Source: Galeopsis tetrahit (Eukaryota > Streptophyta > Magnoliopsida > Lamiales > Lamiaceae). Taken from it: DNA of 64,000 bases. A program made the position numbers and the translations under genes. How positions within the stretch are numbered: position 1 is the stretch's first letter; every line of letters begins with the position of its first letter. A model generated the notes under the pieces. That model was given only the letters and a program-made list of their open reading frames with translations. It was not told the DNA's origin and did not search any database. Shown here piece by piece: positions 1 to 10,985 of this stretch. The stretch spans positions 23,180,001 to 23,244,000 of the forward strand of contig OY776130.1 of the NCBI GenBank assembly GCA_963675135.1, in the 5' to 3' direction.

Positions 1-310
1 TTAATAACTTTCACATTTGAATAGAAAACAGTTTTTCACTGTTTCATTGGTTTTTTACCATTGGATAAAAATTGGCCAACCCTCCTGAAATCAATCTTGG
101 CCGTCCAATTTAGATTTCCACTTTTATCAACCGTTGAAAACTCTTAAGACTCACCTACTCATTGACATACATTCTTTTTAGAATATTCACAAGTCTTAAG
201 AATCCCCACAAGCTCACTTCTTCCCCAAGTATTCAAAATTTCCTTGAAACCCTAGTTTTCATTTCTTCAAACTCTTTCAAACTTTCTCAAAGTTCTTTCT
301 GAAACCTTCA
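1..310 (+). other. Non-coding leader upstream of ORF3 in copia A
   Basis: No open frame is supported here. The stretch is AT-rich and pyrimidine-rich near its end and leads into a good plant start context (ATG with A at -3 and G at +4). Parts resemble the pol-to-ORF3 gap of copia B (23341-24013), for example the ccattggata block. It may hold a splice acceptor or internal promoter for ORF3, but no clear TATA box is seen in this copy. Confidence 0.5.
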
Positions 311-3300
311 ATGGCTCCCAAAGCTAAACCTGATATGATCATTGACTTCTCCAACAAGGCTCTAGACCTTGATTTTGGCTATCTTAGCAACAAGAACAGC
401 CTTATCTTTGAGCCCATAGTCTCTTTTGAGAGTGAAGATCCTGAAATCACTTCAACTTTTAGATGGCTGAGAAGAGCTGGACTCAAGAAGTTTATGGAGG
501 AAAGGCCAAGCTCATGTCTGGAGAGCTATATGGCTGAGTTCTTTGCCTTCCTCAAGTGGAGAGGTAAATCAGAGGATGGAGAGGTTGCTACAAGATTGTC
601 TTATGTAGCAGAAGGTGAAGAAAAAGAGAGATTTCACAGGGTGAAATTCTCTGCAGAAGACCTTGAAGGAACCTTTGGATTGCCCTCTAAGGGAAGAAAT
701 CCAGAATTCTATGGTGCTGACCATGAAGAAGAGATAGCTCAGGAATGGCTACTGGTTCCAGGTCCCATCTCTTCAACCCAACACAAAAGAACTCTTAAGC
801 CACAATATCTCAACCTCTTTGAGGTAATCACCAAGAGTCTTTTGAGCAACACTGGAAGTTTGGAGCAAATTAGCTTCCCAAGAATCAAAATTATGGCTGC
901 AGTTATTGATGCCAGTGACAAAGGCATCAAATTTGATTGGAGGACCTTCATCTTGTCTGAAATGATGAAGGAAAAGGCCAAATTTAAAGTTAAGGTTCAC
1001 AACAAGGTTGTGTTGGAAGGAAAACTCAAGTATTGCACCAGGGCAAGCTTGTTGATTGAAAGGTTTTCCCACTATTCTCAAATGCAAACCTTTGCCAAGC
1101 CTCTCCCAGCCCAAAAAGTGATGTTCAGGAAGCTGAGCAAGAAAACTGAACAAAGGAGGATGCAACTGGCCAAACCTGCTGAAGAGAACGTTGAGGAGAA
1201 GCCAAAGTTGAAAAAGAGGACTAAGGCCAGAGTTGTGAAGACAAGGAAGGTGTCTCAAATCCATTCAGAAGAGAATTCAGGAGCTTCTACTGAGGTAGAA
1301 GAAGTTGCCAAAGAAGGAGTGCAAGTGCCTTCTGATCATTCAGAAGAATTGAGGTTGAAATACAATGAAACAAGGCAAAAGCACAAGGGTGATAAAAGGT
1401 CCAGGGAAGTTGTCCCTGAAGAATAAGGTAGTGGGAGCAGTAGAGCAAGCAAGAGAAGGGAAAAGCCTACTGAAAAAGTGTTGGAGCTTCAGGGGCAAAA
1501 GTCTCTCCAACTAGCTCTAAGGGAGAGCAGGGCTGAAAGCAGAACCAAATCTAAGTCTAGGACCAATTCTTCTGGTTCTGGAACTCCTGAATCCAAAGTC
1601 CCTGAAGGTCAACCTATTAAGGCCAACCTTCCTGAAACCCAAAACCTTGAGCCCAACTCCCCTGAAACCCATATAACCCCCACAAACCAACCCATCACCC
1701 CTCTTAATCTTGCAAAGAGATATTCTCCATAAGGGAGTGTGCAAAGAAGTGGGATTGATATGCTAGCTGATCTTGCAGTAGATGAGACAAGACTTCAATC
1801 TCCCCTTGACTCATCTATGCTCAATTACTCAAAGTTCTTAGAAGCTGCACTTCATGAGCCAACCCCCCTGAGCAAAGCCCCTTCAGATCCATTGCTCTCA
1901 AAAGCAACTGAAGTACCTTCAACCTCACCCAACCCTTCTGAAGCCAACCTCCCTGAACTCAAACTTCCTGAAGCCACCTTAGGAGAAACCAGAGCCAACT
2001 CCCCTATAACCCAAAGTCCCCATTCCAGTGGAGATGAGGAGGAGTATACTTATGAAAGTATGCTCAGAGGTGGAGCCATGGCTACTATGGACAGTTTGTA
2101 CCCACAACTTGCTGAATTTTCTAGAATTCAGAAGATGTTTCATGATTTGAGGATGCTTGTGGATGTAAAAGACAAAACAATCATGGAGATCTCACAAGTC
2201 ATCCAAGACAAGGGTGCAAATTGGTGGCAAGTGGAGGAAAGTAGATTGCTACACTTTGCTGGTGTGTTAAAGACAAGATTCCTCATTGATGAGGATGTCT
2301 TTGCAAAGTTAGTGGAGGATAAGATCATTGAAGAGAAGGATAGAATAGCTAAGGGCATTAGACACCCTGAAAGTAGCTCAAATGATGATGATTCCCCTGA
2401 TGATCCCTCAAACCCCTCAAATCCCAACCCTCCTGAATCCAAATTCCCTTCAACTCCTCTCTTAACCTATCATAGGAAAGGCTCTGTATCTTCAGAGGTG
2501 TTGACCAAGGGTGGTAACACAACCAAAGATACATCTGCCAATGAAGGTTCTTTTGAACCCAAGGCACAACCTAAAGATGTTGAGGTTCCTATTTTAGAGG
2601 CTGGTTTGGTTAAGGCCTATTCAGTGTCAGATGAGTTGGACACTGATCAGCCCTTAATCATTCAGGATGACTCAGTGGTTGTTGATATAAGCACTGTGAT
2701 CTCCCCATAACTGCCATCTTTGAACCTTGTTGAAGGTGGAGATGTTGCAGGTATAGGTGAAGGTGTTGAAAAGGAGAGTTTAGTTGAAAAACCAGAGGGA
2801 GAAGGAGTTGAGAGAGATGTTATTATCACTAAGATTGTGAGTGTACCACAAAATGAGGGTGGTATAAGTGAGGAAGGACAGGTTATTCTTGAAGTCAAAT
2901 CTGAACTTCAAGAATCCCTTGATGAGAGGAGGCCCGATTCCTTGTGTGAGGACATTATTAATGAAGGGAGAAAAGAACAAGTTGAAAATGAGAAGAAGAC
3001 TGCTGATGTATCAGAGTCTTATGTAAAAGAAACTGAGGGTGATGAGTGTTTATTTTCTAATCCTTTTGATCTTTCTTTTATTGCAGGTATATCCTTTGAC
3101 CAAATTATTACAGATGAACTCTTGACTGAAGCCCCGATCCATGTAGATTCCAGCTCTGCCCAAGCCATTCTTGGAGAGCAATCAGCTAAGTTGGATTCTA
3201 TTGCTCATCAAGTCCAATCTGCTCATGCTGAAACTTCAGGAGCTTTGGATGAGCAAGGTAGAACCTTATCAGCTGTGGAGATGAGGCTCACTGGCTCTGA

Positions 3301-5026
3301 AGAAATTGTTCTTCCCACCATTGAAGCAAGAATCAGTGGAGTTGAGACTGGTTTGCAAACCATTTCCACTGAAGTAATGAAAGCCAAAGCCACCATGGAT
3401 ACAGTCTCAAAAGAGGTCAAGAAAGAGCAAACCTTGCTAAGGAACAACCACAACAAGAATGTGAAAGCATTAAGATTGGTGGTTAAGCAAGCACTTGGGA
3501 GAAAGACTGCCTTGCAAAAGAAGAGGGCAGAGGAGATGAGGCTAGCAATGGTGAAGGCAGCCTCTGAGAAGTTTTCCCAAGATGTCATGGCCAAGATTGC
3601 TGAAAGTGCAGTGGCCAACCTTACTGAGCTTCTTAAGGCACAACTTGATGCATCTCTGAAAGCAACTATGGAAGAAGTTGTCCAACAAAAGATGAAGCCT
3701 GGTCTAGCTTTCCTTAGCTTGAGCAGTGATAGAATGCAGAATATACATGATGAAAATGTATACTTGTTGGAAGAGATGAAATCCCTAAACCAAGCCCAAT
3801 CCTTAATGGCATCTACAATGAGTGAGCTAAAACCTCAGTGTTTTGATGCTGCCAAAAAGGGGGAAAGGGAAAGAGCAAGAGCAAAAGGTGCCTTGGTTAT
3901 TGGAAGTCCAGTTAAGGGAAAGGACAAGGTTGCTGAAGAGGAAGGAAAAGAGCCAGCAGTGCTGACCTTGGATGATTTGGATGAAGAAGAGCAGCTAGCT
4001 ATTGCTTTGAAGAACTTTATGGCTTCAGCACAAGAAGAGAGAGTTAGGCTACAACAAAGACCAGGAGGAGAGGTGTCTGGTTTGGACAAGGATGCTGAAG
4101 GTGTCCAAACTAGAGGAAAGATCAAGAAGGCCAAGGGAAACAAAAGAAAGGCTGAAACATTCACTGACTTTCCCAACAGCCTTGATCTACCCCCTGAGTT
4201 TAGAATTGATGATGATGAGCCTACTTCCAAGAAGGCCAAGAGTGCTGAAAAGAACAAAGTTGCTGAAGTGTCCAAGACTGCTGAAGAGGACAAGTCTTCT
4301 GAAACTGCCAAAAGTGCTGAAGGTCCCAAATCTACTAAAGATGTTGAAGAGTTATTTGCTGAAGGATTTGGACCTGAGCCCAAGAAGAAGACAACTGTCT
4401 TAGCTCTTGATCCATCTAAGCTGTTTCAAGAAGGATATGGCAAAGATCCTGAAACATAGCAGAAACTGGCAATGATGAAGGCCAAGGAGAAGATGGATTT
4501 GATTGAAGAAGCCAACAGAGCAAGAGACAAGAGAAGGGCTGATTTTCAAAAGCCAAGAAGAAGAAGAGCTACATACAATAAGATGAAGCCACAACTATTG
4601 ATTCCCATGAACACCACATATCCTCACTTGGATAAATGGGTTCCAATTCAACTGAATGACTCATGGGAAGAGGCCAAAAGGGAGTTTGTCTATGGCTTTT
4701 ATGTCATTGATAGATGGAATGGAAAAGATGCTAACTCCACTTTTTCTGAGTTTATGATTGAGTACTATAGGGAACTTTATCAACAACTCCTTGCAGCTGC
4801 TGATCTTGCAAGAGTTGAGTTCACTGCCCCTAAGCCAATCATTTACATGCCTCCAAATCTGGATGGATGGATTGACCAATCAAAGATCCTGAAGGAGTTT
4901 CTAGAGATCCTCAAGCTGAACAAGATGGTTCTTGGACCCAAGGGAACTAACCAAGAGGCCATGGAGCTGAAAAGAAGAGTGTGGGCACAATATGGGATGG
5001 TGCCACCAAAGGAGGATGATCTCTGA
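311..5026 (+). pseudogene. ORF3 (env-position ORF) of copia A, four in-frame stops
   Basis: One reading frame runs from ATG 311 to the stop at 5024-5026, interrupted only by stops at 1424-1426, 1730-1732, 2708-2710 and 4457-4459; no frameshift is needed. The first 250 or so residues form a globular domain (motifs MAEFFAFLKWRG, FGLPSKG and KIMAAVI). A Pro/Ser/Glu-rich middle repeats PE-S-N-P motifs. A long Lys/Glu/Ala-rich region, probably coiled coil, contains AAKKGERERARAKG. The C-terminal domain (from about 4472) has YPHLDKWVPIQL and ELKRRVWAQYGM. Copia B has the same protein in the same place after pol, so it belongs to the retroelement. The N-terminal layout recalls plant transposon-protein domains of the Transposase_32 type, but this was not tested. 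Function unknown. Confidence 0.8.
3854..3875 (+). other. Internal polypurine tract-like sequence in ORF3 of copia A
   Basis: An all-purine run of 22 bases starts AAAAAGGGGGAAA, identical over 13 bases to the element's 3' polypurine tract at 5508-5520. It lies about 1.65 kb upstream of that tract, inside codons for Lys-Lys-Gly-Glu. The same tract occurs in ORF3 of copia B and D. A role as a second plus-strand primer is inference. Confidence 0.5.
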
Positions 5027-5507
5027 AATGGCTAAGTTTTTCTGATCTTTCTGTGCTAACATGGACGAAAACTTATCTTGGTTGAAGATCTGTTTTAAAA
5101 TTGGTCATCTATGCTGAAGCTGTTCAAGAATGCTGACATGTGTTTGCTCTAATGTGTTTTTGCTCTAATACTCAAAGTCTGGAAATTATCAAGTGATAAG
5201 TATATGCTCTGATCCATTATGAATGATGTAATAGTGTTTTAGATCCATGCTCTGATATGTTAGCTTCAACTATCAACATGCTTGTAATGAATTTCAAATG
5301 AATGATAGTTGAACACTCTTTGAATCAAGAAACATTATTACAGAAATCACTCTATGCCTATCCTTGAAACCTATTTGCAATATGAATGGTGAGTACACTA
5401 ACACATTATTTTTCAGGAAAATTGACTCTAGTCATGTCTTCTGAAGATAAATGTAATAGGTGTAGTCAAGTCACTTTTGCATAAAATGTATAGGTTTTGG
5501 CATCATC
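5027..5507 (+). other. 3' non-coding tail of copia A
   Basis: This AT-rich stretch lies between the ORF3 stop and the polypurine tract and has no supported ORF. It repeats the words tgctctgat and tgctctaat in loose form. Just before the tract it ends in the ttggcatcatc block that also precedes the tract in copia B. Confidence 0.6.
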
Positions 5508-5521
5508 AAAAAGGGGGAAAT
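5508..5521 (+). other. 3' polypurine tract of copia A
   Basis: AAAAAGGGGGAAAT lies directly before the LTR start TGTTGGG. This is the standard place for the plus-strand primer of an LTR retrotransposon. The same tract and junction occur in copia B, C and D. Confidence 0.9.
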
Positions 5522-7130
5522 TGTTGGGAATAAAATGAGATATGTTTTGATTCAATACCAAAACCCCCAGAGACATGCCTAAGTCAAAGATGATTATGTT
5601 CTAAGAATGTTAGAACATATAGCATAAGGCTAGATGAGAAGCTGAAATGTTAGGCAGCTCTTAGTTGAGTAGATGCACAAGTTGAGGGGGAACATATGCT
5701 TTAAAGTGTATCAAGAACAAGTCCCCTCAAGGCTCAAATTCTGGAATGATTACCAACATGAAGGACAAGTATGCTGATCAGAAGAGTTGTCTCAGCACAA
5801 TTAAACCAGAACAAGTGTTCTGAAGCTTAAGGTCAACCATGCTGAAGAATTCAAGACAACTATACCCTAAAGATCTTCAAAGAATCATGGTAAGATCACA
5901 TCCAAAAGAAGCAAAGTGAAAGAGCCAAGTCATCTGAAAAGAGCAAGCCAACTATGCTGATAAGCAAGTCTATTGAAAATGATAAGCAGAGTTGTCCAAG
6001 ATGATAAGGAATGTTGTCCTATCTTAGGATCAACTTTCAGAAGCCATGTCCATGCTCAAACAAGTGAATCTTAAAGTCAGACATTGGAAAGAGTGCTGCA
6101 GAATGAAGACAAAATCTATGCAGCCGTTTATTTCCCAATTGAGGACATGTCACTATCAAGAATCTGTCTTCTAAGTTGAAGAGCTCAAAGAAGACATTTA
6201 TGGACATTTGGGGCTGCCTCTCCAACGGGCAAATCCTTCATTTGTCTATAAATACAGAAGTGTGAAGACCATTTGAAAGTATCCATTTTCTATCCAACTA
6301 TCCTACAAGCAAGAGTGCTTTCAAGCTTTCAAAGAGACTACCTTAGTCTTCAAACACTTCATCTAAGATAAACTTCATTGTATATCCATACAAAGCTTAG
6401 AGAGATATCCTATCCTTATACACTGATCTTCATTGTAAAGGATATCTCATTAGTTGGAACCTTACTTCAACCCTTACATCTTTCAAGTGATAGAGTGAGA
6501 AGGTTGTAGTAGTAGAAGTGGTAGGAGCTGACTGTTGAGAGAAGAACAGTTCAGTTCTGAGTTGAGAAGAGGGTACTAGGACTCTAGACATCCTAGGGAT
6601 CAATTCACCAAGGAGCGGTGTTCTTGATCAAGTGCACCTTGACACTATAAAACAAGTTAATTCCAAGAGTGAAGGAATTATCCTGTTAAATCAGGGAAAG
6701 TGGATGTAGGAGCTTGAGTCTCTGAACCACTATAAACTCTTGTGTTGATTTGCTTTCAAGTACTTTCATTCATTCAACACTGCACACAAAACTGATCTTT
6801 CAAAGGACAAATATTCAAAGACTGTGCAAAAGACATTTGGACAAGTTCCCTGAAATCTGGATTGATTGACTAAGTAATTTCAGAACTTAAAAGAAGTTTA
6901 AACTAAAGGGCCAACCACTAATTCCGCACATATAACTCCCTTAGATAGTTATTCAACTAAGTACTCAATAGTACTTAGAAGTTTGATTATCTATAAAGAG
7001 TTAATCATATCAGCAGAGTTGTCCAGGACAACCTTGCTGAACTCTGGTTTGATCAAAGGTTTAAAAGATTTGCATACAAGTGTATTCCCACCCCCCATAC
7101 ACTTGTTATATACTCCTTTCAGGACCAACA
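5522..7130 (+). repeat. 3' LTR of copia A (1,609 bp)
   Basis: The LTR starts TGTTGGGAATAAAATG right after the purine tract and ends CAGGACCAACA, giving TGTTGG/CCAACA terminal inverted repeats. A TATA box (tataaata, 6247-6254) lies about 725 bp in. A G/C-rich hairpin sits 24-54 bp before the end. Two related copies are in the window in the opposite orientation, at 17279-18894 and 56767-58008. The next base (7131) is gypsy integrase sequence. Confidence 0.92.
7076..7106 (+). other. Hairpin near the end of the copia A LTR
   Basis: Arms ACAAGTGTAT (7076-7085) and ATACACTTGT (7097-7106) are perfectly complementary over 10 bp around an 11-base C-rich loop. The two other LTRs of the family have the same hairpin with changed stem bases. 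Confidence 0.7.
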
Positions 7131-7959
7131 CCTTCCAGCTTAGCTTTCAAGGTATGTTTGATAATTTTGTTGATCGCTTCTACCTGACCATTTGATTTTG
7201 GATGATAGGGTATTAAAAAAAGTTTCTTGATGTTCCACTTTGAGCAGAATTCTAACATGTCTTGACTTGTGAATTGGCGTCCGTTGTCCATCACGATCGC
7301 TCGTGGTAGGCCGAACCTGCAAATGATATTTTTCCAACTGAAGTTTATCATTTGAGTCGTTGTAATGGTCTTCAATGTCTTCCCCTCCGTCCATTTGGTG
7401 AAATAGTAGACTACTACGACTACGAAAGTTACTCCCCCCACGCTCGGCTGGAAAGGTCGGATGATGTCGATGCCCCATTTCGCGAAGGGCCAAGAGCTGT
7501 AAACGAAGATGAGCTCGTCTGGTGGTGAGTGTATAGCGGGAGCAAACGTTAGGCATCTCTTGCACGTCTGAGCGTAGTGAATTGCATCCTTCTTCAAAGT
7601 AGGCTAAAAGTAGCCTTGTCTCATGATTTTTAAAGTGAGTACTTGCCCCCATGTGTGATTTCCACATATTCCATCGTGGATTTCATGCATGACGACTTCT
7701 GCTTCTTCCTTTCCAATGCATTTCAATAGAGGCATTGAAAAACCTCGTTTGTAAAGTTGGTCGCTTATGATGGTGTATCTGGCCGACCGGAGTTGTAGTC
7801 TGGTCGCCTTGATCTTGTCTGCCTGGAGCTCGCTGATCTTGATATACTTGATGATCGGCGCCATCCATTCCTCGTTGGTGGTCGCTTCAGCCTGCATAAT
7901 TTGATTTCTATTCACAGATTGGGAAGAGAGTTTTGTGATTGTAGCTTCTGAAAATATTG
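7131..7959 (-). pseudogene. pol: Gypsy integrase, truncated by copia A
   Basis: The HHCC zinc finger is visible as the two His of MHEIHDGICGNH and then CKRC, followed by the catalytic core: Asp in WGIDIIRP, Asp in VMDNGRQF and Glu in GQVEAINK, spaced as in a D,D-35-E integrase. A TAG stop near 7604 replaces the Trp expected in the GYFWPTL motif. The frame reaches KLEGVG and then runs into the copia A LTR at 7130, so the C-terminal part is missing. The protein would insert the element's cDNA into chromosomes; this copy cannot. Confidence 0.88.
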
Positions 7960-8358
7960 CCTCCCCCTCTAAAGCGGCCAGTCGAGTTAAAGCGTCTGCT
8001 TGCGTATTCTGTTCCCTAGGGATTTTCTCGATGTGGATTTGATCGAATTGCTCGCGTAATCCTTTCACCAACTCTTGATATTTTAACATCTGATCGCCGC
8101 GAGCCTCATACTCGCCTGTTATTTGGCACACCACTAGCTGAGAGTCTGAAAAAAATTTCAGTTTTCTGGCGCCCACGGCCATTGCCTATTTATTCCAGCG
8201 ACCAGAGCCTCGTACTCTGCTTCGTTGTTGGTCGCCCGGTACTCGAACTCGATCGCCGAAGCAAATGTTTGTCCGGATGGGCTATTGAGGACAATCCCTG
8301 CCCCTGCTTTAGTGCTCGTCGATGAACAGTGTCCAAGGAAGTTCGATTTCCTTGTCAA
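7960..8358 (-). pseudogene. pol: Second RNase H of the Tat-type gypsy element
   Basis: Motifs AGAGIVLNSPSG, ATNNEAEYEALVAG and FFSDSQLVVCQITGEYEA, then EQNTQADALTRLA, match the RNase H family: catalytic acidic residues in NNEAEYEAL and SDSQL and a terminal Asp in ADALTRLA. A frame change falls near 8180-8200, between the EALVAGI and FFSDS segments. The position upstream of integrase and the sequence type fit the extra, archaeal-like RNase H of Tat elements. The copy is broken by the frameshift. Confidence 0.8.
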
Positions 8359-8452
8359 TCTTTTCTAGGAAAGTGAGCTCCACGATGAATTTTGCCAGGA
8401 CTTGCCCCTTGATGGCCGTTCTTGGTGCGTAGGTGAGCCTGAATTGTCCGAT

Positions 8453-10044
8453 CTACACTGACCATTTCAACAGTCTTCCAGTGGTATCCGGCCGATGTAG
8501 TGCTTGTCGTATAGGAAATGTTGTAAGAACCACCACCTCGTGGTCGAACATGTATTGCCTTAGCTTTCTCACGCTAATGACCAAAGCGTAAGCCAATTTT
8601 TCCATTGGGGTGTATCTCAACTCGGCGTCCCTCAATGACTGACTCACATAGTAAATTGGCAGATGTGTGCTCCCCTCTGCCCGGACGAGCACTGAGCTGA
8701 TCGCACACTTAGTGGCCGCTAGGTAGATGTATAAAATTTCGCCCGGGACTGGCTTAGTTAGGACCTTCAGATCTGATAGATATTCTTTTAGCTTCTCGAA
8801 AGCCTTCTCGCCTTCATCGGTCCACTCGAACCTTCCCTTTTTCAACGTGTTGAAAAAAGGTTTACAATGATCGCCCGTTCATGCAACAAATCTGTTCAGC
8901 GATGCTAGGCATCTTGTCAATCTCCGTACTTCTTTTACATTTCTTGGGCTTTGCATATCGATGATTGCTTGAATTTTCATAGGATTTGCCTCGATGCCCC
9001 ACTAGCTAACCATGTGCCCCAGAAATTTCCCGGAACTGACTCCGAAACTGCACTTCTTGGGATTCAACTTCATGTTATACTCTTTCAAGATATCAAACGT
9101 CTGGGTGAGGTAATGGAGGTGGTCTTCTTTCCTTAAGCTTTTGATGACAATGTCGTCGACATAGACTTCCACCATCTCGCCAATGTAGTGATCAAACATT
9201 ATGTTTACCAGTCTTTGGTACGTTGCCCCTGCATTTTTCAAACCGAAGGGCATTCGTTTCCAGTTGTACATTTCTGTTGCTGTCATGAAAGCTGTATGTC
9301 TCTGGTCGTCGGGATGCATCGCGATTTGATGATATCCCGCGAAAGCATCCATAAAAGTTAGCATTTCATGCCCCGCTGTGTTGTCCACCAGATAATCGAT
9401 GTGGGGCATTGGAAAATGGTCCTGACGAGCACGGGATTTGCCACCCACTCGGGATCAGTTCCTGTTTTTTCGATCAACTTATTATCAATTCACTTTGTCA
9501 CTTCGACCGCCATATCCGCATACTTATCAGGCCCAAAAATTCTTCGTTTTTGCTTGATAGGTCTCCTCGTAGGATCAATATTCAATCTATGGTAGGCATG
9601 ATTCATGTTGATGCCCACCATATCTTCGTGCGACCAAGCGAACGCTCCGATGCTCTCTTTAAAAAAGGTGATCATTTCTGACCGCAACGGTTCTGGCAAA
9701 TTTGAACCTATAAAACCTTCAAGTTCTGGACGAGCTTCATCTAAATGGATGGTTTCAAGGTCCTCCGCTGGAGTTGCTCGTTCTTTGGGTTCTTTCCAGC
9801 GAGGGTTCTCGATTCCGATCTCTAGCTCGAAGCCTAGCCTAGGCTCCAAATCTGGAATGTCCAGATCTGGAACCTGGTCGTCGATCGCCTCAGGGAGTTG
9901 ATCGGTAACTTCAATTTGAATGTGCTCGTCTATTTCCATTGGGGTGTGCTCGTCCACCTCTGCTTGCTGGTCGTCAATTTGCTGACTTGACTCCCCTATC
10001 TCTATTCTTTGGTACTTGTTGGGAAAACCCTCCAAGAAGTTCAT
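8453..10044 (-). pseudogene. pol: Gypsy reverse transcriptase and RNase H, frameshifted and internally deleted
   Basis: From 10044 down the frame encodes an acidic linker and the start of RT (NHAYHRLNIDPTRRPIKQKRR). A TGA stop follows EVTK, and the frame changes near 9410-9450. The block usually present there (KWRMCVDFTDLN-type residues) is missing; sequence passes from the PVLV segment almost straight to HFPMPHIDYLVD, so an internal deletion is likely. The remaining RT has MDAFAGYHQIAMHPDD, PFGLKNAGATYQR and the catalytic YVDD. RNase H follows (KAFEKLKEYL, LPIYYVSQSL and YTPMEKLAYAL). A TAG stop closes the frame at 8453. Confidence 0.85.
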
Positions 10045-10985
10045 TTGTGTTTTTTACTTTTTGACACTCGATATACTTTCCCTCAACGGGAGAATCTTTA
10101 GAATGACGCTTAGCAAAACAGACGAGACACTCCTTTGCTCGTGTCTGGTCGCCCTTTAGGGTTATAACTCCCTTCGGGGTTGGAAACTTTACACAGTAAT
10201 AGTAAGTAGAGGCGGCCGCCTTAAATTCATTAAAGAAAGGTCGGCCGAGGAAAGCATTATAAGATGATGGCATGTCGACGACTATGAAGTCGAGCTGCCG
10301 AGTATGATGCATTTCTGGTTCCTTGGTTGACGCCAGTTCAACTGATAGCCTTATCCTTCCGATGGGGATGGAGCGGGTATCTCCGAAACCCACAATGATG
10401 TCGTTGCATGGCTCGATGTATGCAGCGTATCCACCGCCGAGCATCTAGAGTGTGTTTGAAAAGGACATTGGTGTATGCCCCGGTGTCGACCATCAGGCGA
10501 TGGACGACGGTTCCCATAATTTTTCCAGTGACAACCAAAGCATCGTTATTTGGTTGTACCACTCCATTCAAATCAACGTCCGTGAAAAGGACTTGGTGTG
10601 AGATGGGCTTTTCTGTAGCCGCGGCGATGCACACCTGGTGCACGTTATTCAGTGCTCGCATCTCAAGAAGTTCCAGATTGGGTGCCCCCAAGGGGCCTTC
10701 TATCACATTGCAAGGGCCGTCCACAAAATCGATGTCGCCTGGCGGGGCGTTCGGCATTGGGGGCGTCAATTTCTGACAGTTGATCTGCTGGCGCAAGTCC
10801 TCATCAACCCCGTCGTAGTCGCGACGCTTCTTGCCCCGGTGGTCGCCATTGCCCTCTTTGAGCTTTATGTACTGGGCGAGCTTGCCCTCTAGGTACAGCT
10901 TGTACAGGTTCTTCATTAAATCTCGGCACCCATTCGTGCGGTGGCCGATGGAGTTGTGGTAGTCGTAGAACTTCTCCAGGTTCAA
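10045..10985 (-). pseudogene. pol: Gypsy aspartic protease region
   Basis: The segment begins with a short Cys/His-bearing gag tail (FYDYHNSIGHRTNGCRDL). The protease follows: VDTGAYTNVLF has the catalytic D-T-G, and the C-terminal part has YNAFLGRPFFNEF. A frame change near 10440 separates the two halves, leaving both motifs intact in different frames. Retropepsins of this type cut the gypsy polyprotein. It lies between gag and RT as expected for Ty3/gypsy. Confidence 0.8.

Larger units (their letters stand above)
1..7130 (+). mobile_element. Ty1/copia element A (SIRE-like), 3' part
   Basis: The window opens inside a copia element read on the plus strand. What is visible is the leader and body of a long ORF3, a purine tract and a 1,609-bp 3' LTR that begins TGTTGGGAATAAAATG and ends GGACCAACA. 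Gag, pol and the 5' LTR must lie left of the window. The order matches copia B on the minus strand, where pol precedes the same ORF3, which supports the assignment. The LTR ends inside a gypsy integrase gene, so this is a nested insertion; the expected 5-bp target duplication is CCTTC (7131-7135), but its partner is outside the window. Confidence 0.9.

Noticed and set aside
773..1264. Antisense open frame of 163 codons opposite ORF3 of copia A
   Set aside because: It mirrors the codon structure of the sense ORF3, has no recognisable domain and no promoter.
311..5026. ORF3 as a host structural gene
   Set aside because: The same protein follows copia pol in element B, and related ORFs sit in the same place in C and D, directly before the purine tract and LTR.
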